From: JAUXFS01 sp050329575
Lineage (GTDB): Bacteria > Pseudomonadota > Alphaproteobacteria > Rhodospirillales > Defluviicoccaceae
Length of the DNA: 11,440 nucleotides
Assembly (NCBI GenBank): GCA_050329575.1
Contig: JBHJOP010000091.1
Location: 1 to 11,440, forward strand
Direction: 5' to 3'
Shown piece after piece: positions 6,703 to 11,440 of the stretch (positions within the stretch are counted from its first letter, which is position 1; each line of letters opens with the position of its first letter). The notes under the pieces are model-generated. The model had not been told where the DNA came from, did not search any database, and worked only from the letters and a program-made list of their open reading frames with translations. The translations under genes were made by a program, and so were the position numbers.

Positions 6703-6945
6703 CGCCCTTGGCCCTCGACGCGTGCGGCTCGGCGTCGGCCGCCTGCCATTGCTTTCCGGAACCGCCGTCGTGCGTCGTCCCGGAAGCATCATCCTACCCC
6801 GTGCGTGGTTCGCGCGCCATCGCGGCCGTCGTCGGCGACGCCACGGTCCGTCCGCGTAACACGGCGGCACATCCGCCGCGCCGCGGGCCGTGCCGAGGCC
6901 GGCCCTGAGCCGGCCCGGTCTGATGCCCTTCAGCGCCTGTGGCGG
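6703..6945. other. Intergenic region between thiD and alaX
   Basis: This 243-base gap separates the end of the ftsH-folP-glmM-thiD unit from the start of alaX, both on the minus strand. It should contain the promoter of the alaX cluster. On the minus strand I find only a weak -10-like TAGGAT (6791-6796) without a matching -35. A GC hairpin near the thiD end is listed separately. Small open frames here lack recognisable features. Confidence 0.5.
6897..6915 (-). terminator. Candidate hairpin downstream of thiD
   Basis: GGCCGG (6897-6902) and CCGGCC (6910-6915) form a perfect 6-bp GC stem with a 7-base loop, starting 30 bases past the thiD stop in the direction of transcription. No T-run follows on either strand, so it is at best a weak or Rho-assisted terminator or a 3'-end stabilising hairpin. 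The position between two transcription units supports the reading. Confidence 0.3.
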
Positions 6946-7746
6946 TCAGCCCGTCGGAGGGAACCGGCCGATGGGATGGGCGTGGTTGAGCGGCCCGTGA
7001 CCTCGACCGTAGCCGGGGGCGGTGCGGATTGCCTCGAGCACGTAGGCACGGGCGCGGATCACTGCATCGCGGATGGCCATCCCCTGGGCGAGACCGGTCG
7101 CGATCGCCGACGCCAGGGTACAGCCGGTGCCGTGGGTGTGTGGGGTATCAATGCGCGGGCTCTCGAAGGTCTCGGTGAACCCGGATGCCTCGACAAGCAG
7201 ATCGACGACCATCGGCCCGGGCCGATGCCCGCCCTTCAACAGAACCGCCTCGGGACCGAGCGCCAGGAGTCGCGCCGCCAGAGCCCCCGCTTCCAAGCCT
7301 TGGCATTCGGCGAGAACCTCGGCCTCGGGAAGGTTGGGAGTGAGAATTCGTGCCATCGGCACCAGCCGCCGCAGCGCGGACGTCGCGTCGGGGGTCAGCA
7401 GCGCATGCCCCCCTTTCGCCACCATGACGGGATCAACCACCACCGGGATGCCCGCCCCCTCAGCCGCGAGAACGTCGCAGACGGCCTCGACGACCTCCGG
7501 CCGGTGCAGCATGCCGATCTTGATGCAGTCGGCCCCGAGATCGTCGAGCACCACGCGCATCTGCCGGGCGACGAACGCGGGTGGCACCTCATGGATGTCG
7601 AACACGCCTTCGGTGTTCTGGGCGGTCAGCGCGGTGATCGCGGTCATCGCATAGCCGCCGAGCGCGGTGACCGTCTTGATGTCCGCCTGGATGCCGGCAC
7701 CGCCGCCGGAGTCCGATCCGGCGACGATCAGAACCCTTCCCCGCAT
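6946..7746 (-). CDS. thiD: Hydroxymethylpyrimidine/phosphomethylpyrimidine kinase
   Basis: The 266-residue product is a full-length ThiD. It phosphorylates 4-amino-5-hydroxymethyl-2-methylpyrimidine and then its monophosphate, giving HMP-PP for thiamin synthesis. The ribokinase-fold signatures are present: AGSDSGGGAGIQADIKT (9-25), the substrate-contacting TAQNT (41-45), VDPVM (104-108), TPNLPEAEVL (136-145) and the anion-hole motif HGTGCTLASAIA (205-216) with Cys209. ATG 7746 lies 8 bases after the glmM stop, so it is almost certainly the last gene of the ftsH-folP-glmM unit. No ThiE domain is fused and no other thiamin gene is nearby. No riboswitch could sit in the 8-base gap, so expression should follow the operon rather than thiamin level. 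Confidence 0.95.
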   Translation of the reverse strand: MRGRVLIVAGSDSGGGAGIQADIKTVTALGGYAMTAITALTAQNTEGVFDIHEVPPAFVARQMRVVLDDLGADCIKIGMLHRPEVVEAVCDVLAAEGAGIPVVVDPVMVAKGGHALLTPDATSALRRLVPMARILTPNLPEAEVLAECQGLEAGALAARLLALGPEAVLLKGGHRPGPMVVDLLVEASGFTETFESPRIDTPHTHGTGCTLASAIATGLAQGMAIRDAVIRARAYVLEAIRTAPGYGRGHGPLNHAHPIGRFPPTG

Positions 7747-7754
7747 GCGCCCGC

Positions 7755-9107
7755 TCAGGCGGCCGCGGCGCGGATGACGCCGCAGATCTCTTCGACCACG
7801 GCGCCGACGAGCTCCTCGTCGTCCCCTTCGGCCATCACCCGGATGACCGGTTCGGTACCGGATTCACGAATGAGCAGTCGTCCGTGACCACCGAGTCGCT
7901 TCTCGCCCTCGGCAATGGCCCGGATGACAATCTCGTTCTCGAGCGGTCGGCCGTCGTCATAGCGGACGTTCTTCAGCAACTGCGGCAGCGGCTCGAACAC
8001 CCGGCAGACTTCGCTCGCCGGCCTTCCCGTCTCGACCACCGCCGCCAACACCTGCAGCGCCGCGACCAGGCCGTCGCCGGTGCTGATGTAGTCGCTGAGG
8101 ATGATGTGTCCCGACTGTTCGCCACCGACGTTGTAACCGTGCTCCCGCATGTGCTGGACGACGTAACGGTCGCCGACCTTGGTTCGCACCAGTGTCAGCC
8201 CATGGGCGTCGAGATGACGCTCCAGTCCCATGTTCGACATCACCGTCGCCACCAGACCGCCGCCCTTCAGCCGGCCGCTGCTCGCCCAGTGCTGGACGAT
8301 CAGGGCCATCAACTGGTCGCCGTCGATCAGCGCTCCGGTCTCGTCGGCGACCAGTGCCCGATCGGCATCGCCGTCGAGGGCGATGCCGAAATCGGCCCGG
8401 TACTCGGTGATCGCGTCGCACATCGCCTGGGGAGCTGTCGATCCGCACTTCTGATTGATGTTGGTCCCGTCCGGCGTGACACCGATCGGGATCACCTCGG
8501 CACCCAGCTCCCAGAGGATCTCCGGTGCCACCCGGTAGGCGGCACCGTTGGCGCAATCGATGACGATCCGCAGCCCGGCAAGGTTGCACCCCTTCGGAAA
8601 CGTGTGCTTGACGAACTCGGTGTAGCGGCCTTGGACGTCCTCGAGTCGCCGCGCCCGGCCGAGCTCGGCGGCCGCCACCAGCTTCTTGTCCATCCCGTTC
8701 GCGACATGCTCCTCGATCGCCTGTTCGACGCCATCGGAGAGCTTGTAGCCGTCCGGCCCGAACAGCTTGATGCCGTTGTCCTCGAACGGGTTGTGGGAGG
8801 CCGACAGCATCACGCCGAGATCGCATCGCATCGAGCGGGTCAGCATGGCGATCGCCGGGGTCGGCATCGGCCCGACCAGGATGACATCCATACCCATGGA
8901 GATGAAGCCGGCCGTCAGCGCCGGTTCCAGCATGTAGCCGGACAGCCGGGTGTCCTTGCCGATCAGAACCCGATTGCGATGACGACCGTGGCGGAAGTGG
9001 AGGCCTGCAGCCATTCCCACCTTCAACGCCGTTTCCGCCGTCATCGGCTCGCGATTCGCCGTCCCGCGAATGCCGTCCGTTCCGAAAAGCCTCTTCCTCT
9101 TTCTCAC
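7755..9107 (-). CDS. glmM: Phosphoglucosamine mutase
   Basis: The 450-residue product is a standard-length GlmM. It converts glucosamine-6-phosphate to glucosamine-1-phosphate, feeding UDP-GlcNAc for peptidoglycan and lipopolysaccharide. The alpha-D-phosphohexomutase domains are in order: FGTDGIRG (8-15), the phosphoserine loop LSASHNPFEDNGIK with catalytic Ser104, the metal loop DGDADR (245-250), the sugar-binding GGEQSGH (328-334) and the phosphate-binding RESGTEP (414-420). The start is GTG at 9105-9107, with a strong ribosome-binding site GAGGAA (9114-9119 on the plus strand as TTCCTC) 6 bases upstream. The same frame stays open far upstream over folP, but that part is not GlmM. folP ends 101 bases upstream, the widest gap in this operon. 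Confidence 0.97.
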   Translation of the reverse strand: MRKRKRLFGTDGIRGTANREPMTAETALKVGMAAGLHFRHGRHRNRVLIGKDTRLSGYMLEPALTAGFISMGMDVILVGPMPTPAIAMLTRSMRCDLGVMLSASHNPFEDNGIKLFGPDGYKLSDGVEQAIEEHVANGMDKKLVAAAELGRARRLEDVQGRYTEFVKHTFPKGCNLAGLRIVIDCANGAAYRVAPEILWELGAEVIPIGVTPDGTNINQKCGSTAPQAMCDAITEYRADFGIALDGDADRALVADETGALIDGDQLMALIVQHWASSGRLKGGGLVATVMSNMGLERHLDAHGLTLVRTKVGDRYVVQHMREHGYNVGGEQSGHIILSDYISTGDGLVAALQVLAAVVETGRPASEVCRVFEPLPQLLKNVRYDDGRPLENEIVIRAIAEGEKRLGGHGRLLIRESGTEPVIRVMAEGDDEELVGAVVEEICGVIRAAAA

Positions 9108-9208
9108 TGCCGGTTCCTCGTTTGCGGCCCATTTCCCATCGGTCGATGGAAGGATGACGGTTGCCGATCCTCGGGTCGGATGAGTATCACAAGAACGTTG
9201 TCTTAGTA
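9108..9208. other. folP-glmM spacer with an AT-rich patch
   Basis: This 101-base spacer carries the glmM ribosome-binding site at its glmM end. Just after the folP stop (about 9180-9211) it is markedly AT-richer than its surroundings and includes, on the minus strand, TGTGATACT, which resembles an extended -10 element. No good -35 box lies at the right distance. It could hold a secondary promoter for glmM-thiD, but this is only suggestive. Confidence 0.3.
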
Positions 9209-10087
9209 TTACGGGTCCTCTCCCGCGCGGCCGATCGCCCGCCACACCGCCAGCGCCTGACGGGTGTCGGCGACATCGTGAACCCTTACGATGTCGGCGC
9301 CGCGCTGCACCGCGGCCAAGATCGCCGCAATCGAGCCGGCTCGCCGCTTTCGCGGCGGTTCGCCGGCACTGAGGGCGGCTATGAAGCTCTTCCGCGAAAC
9401 CCCGACGAGGACCGCTGTGCCGAGGTCGCGGAAGAGCCGGAGACGGGCGAGGATGTCGACATTGTGCTCGACGGTCTTGCCGAAGCCGATGCCTGGGTCG
9501 ACGGCGATTCGATCGCCAGAGATTCCCGCGTCTCTGCAGACGGCGATGCGTCGGGCGAGCCAGCTGTGGATCTCGCCCGCGGGGTCGCGGTAGACCGGCG
9601 CGAGCTGCATGGTCCGCGGATCGCCCTGCATGTGCATCAACACGACGCCGACCCCGGCATCGGCGACCACGCCCAGCGCTCGGGCGTCGCCGGCGAGCGC
9701 GGTCACGTCGTTGACAATGCGGGCACCGGCGGTGATGGCGGCCGCCATGACCTCGGCCCGCCGGGTGTCGACGGACACCAGCAAGCCCCTCGCCGCGAGA
9801 TCGCGAACCACCGGCACCACGCGCGCCAACTCGTCCTCGATCGCGACCGGGACCGCTCCCGGTCGGGTCGACTCGCCGCCGACGTCGATGATGTCGGCCC
9901 CCTCGTCGGCGAGTGCCAGACCGCGATCGATCGCAGCGGCCGTCTCGGCCGTCTCGCCCCCATCCGAGAAGCTGTCGGGCGTGACATTGACGACCCCCAT
10001 GATCCGCACTCGGTCGAGCGCCAAGCCTGCGAACGTGCGGAGCGCGGACACCGAGGGACCGGACGGCGATCGGCGCAGTGGGGACAT
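9209..10087 (-). CDS. folP: Dihydropteroate synthase
   Basis: The 292-residue product condenses 6-hydroxymethyl-7,8-dihydropterin pyrophosphate with p-aminobenzoate to dihydropteroate, and is the sulfonamide target. All signature loops are present: GVVNVTPDSFSDGG (31-44), DVGGESTRPG (68-77), VSVDT around Asp107, VNDV (125-128), HMQG (152-155), DPGIGFGKT (197-205), SRKSFI (231-236) and RVHD (268-271). ATG 10087 is 14 bases after the ftsH stop. A TTG at 10105, in the same frame, overlaps the ftsH stop as TTGA and would add six residues (LSAFRA); neither start has a strong ribosome-binding site. The gene follows ftsH and precedes glmM, the classical order. Confidence 0.96.
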   Translation of the reverse strand: MSPLRRSPSGPSVSALRTFAGLALDRVRIMGVVNVTPDSFSDGGETAETAAAIDRGLALADEGADIIDVGGESTRPGAVPVAIEDELARVVPVVRDLAARGLLVSVDTRRAEVMAAAITAGARIVNDVTALAGDARALGVVADAGVGVVLMHMQGDPRTMQLAPVYRDPAGEIHSWLARRIAVCRDAGISGDRIAVDPGIGFGKTVEHNVDILARLRLFRDLGTAVLVGVSRKSFIAALSAGEPPRKRRAGSIAAILAAVQRGADIVRVHDVADTRQALAVWRAIGRAGEDP

Positions 10088-10101
10088 CGCCCGAAACGCG
10101 C

Positions 10102-11440
<1,339 letters not shown>

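Noticed and set aside
6028..7887. A 619-codon plus-strand open frame, followed by a 440-codon one at 7884-9206 overlapping it by four bases.
   Set aside because: Both are antisense to alaX, thiD and glmM. The overlap looks like a coupled junction but is coincidental; neither translation resembles a protein family.

Overview
This is a compact, very GC-rich chromosomal stretch (G or C at almost every third codon position) from a Gram-negative bacterium. Gene order and protein types suggest an alphaproteobacterium, possibly of the Rhodospirillales type. Two features support this: the ftsH-folP-glmM order, which is conserved across Proteobacteria, and a large putative lipoprotein combining TPR, SHOCT-like and SPOR regions. 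The species cannot be named from the sequence. I see no tRNA, rRNA, CRISPR array, insertion sequence or phage gene.

Layout. (1) Bases 1-101 probably hold the last 32 codons of an unrecognised plus-strand gene. (2) A candidate sigma70-type promoter (144-172) precedes a two-gene plus-strand unit: a thiolase (207-1451) and a family III (CaiB/BaiF) CoA-transferase (1492-2739), which look like acyl-CoA catabolism. (3) The transferase ends inside the 3' end of a convergent minus-strand gene (2694-4091), a putative outer-membrane lipoprotein with TPR-like helices, three SHOCT-like repeats and a C-terminal SPOR domain. (4) A tight minus-strand cluster, transcribed from 6702 down to 4216, encodes AlaX (alanyl-tRNA editing), a GNAT acetyltransferase, a PhzF-family isomerase and a second GNAT acetyltransferase, with junctions of 14 bp, 8 bp and a 4-bp overlap. 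(5) A second minus-strand unit, from the right edge down to 6946, encodes FtsH (N-terminus outside the window), FolP, GlmM and ThiD.

How the genes fit together. The ftsH-folP-glmM-thiD block is housekeeping: membrane protein quality control, folate synthesis, amino-sugar supply for peptidoglycan and LPS, and thiamin pyrimidine phosphorylation. The thiolase/CoA-transferase pair could activate an acid by CoA transfer and cleave a 3-oxoacyl-CoA, but the substrate cannot be read from sequence. The alaX-GNAT-phzF-GNAT cluster is the least conventional part and the best candidate for an undescribed functional unit. Its tight spacing argues for shared expression; a joint role, such as handling misacylated tRNA or unusual amino acids, is only an inference.

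Many long open frames lie antisense to these genes. They result from the extreme GC bias and are not annotated. Several starts were reassigned from the longest open frame using ribosome-binding sites and stop/start junctions: GTG for the thiolase, glmM, both GNATs and the lipoprotein; internal ATGs for the CoA-transferase, phzF, alaX and folP.
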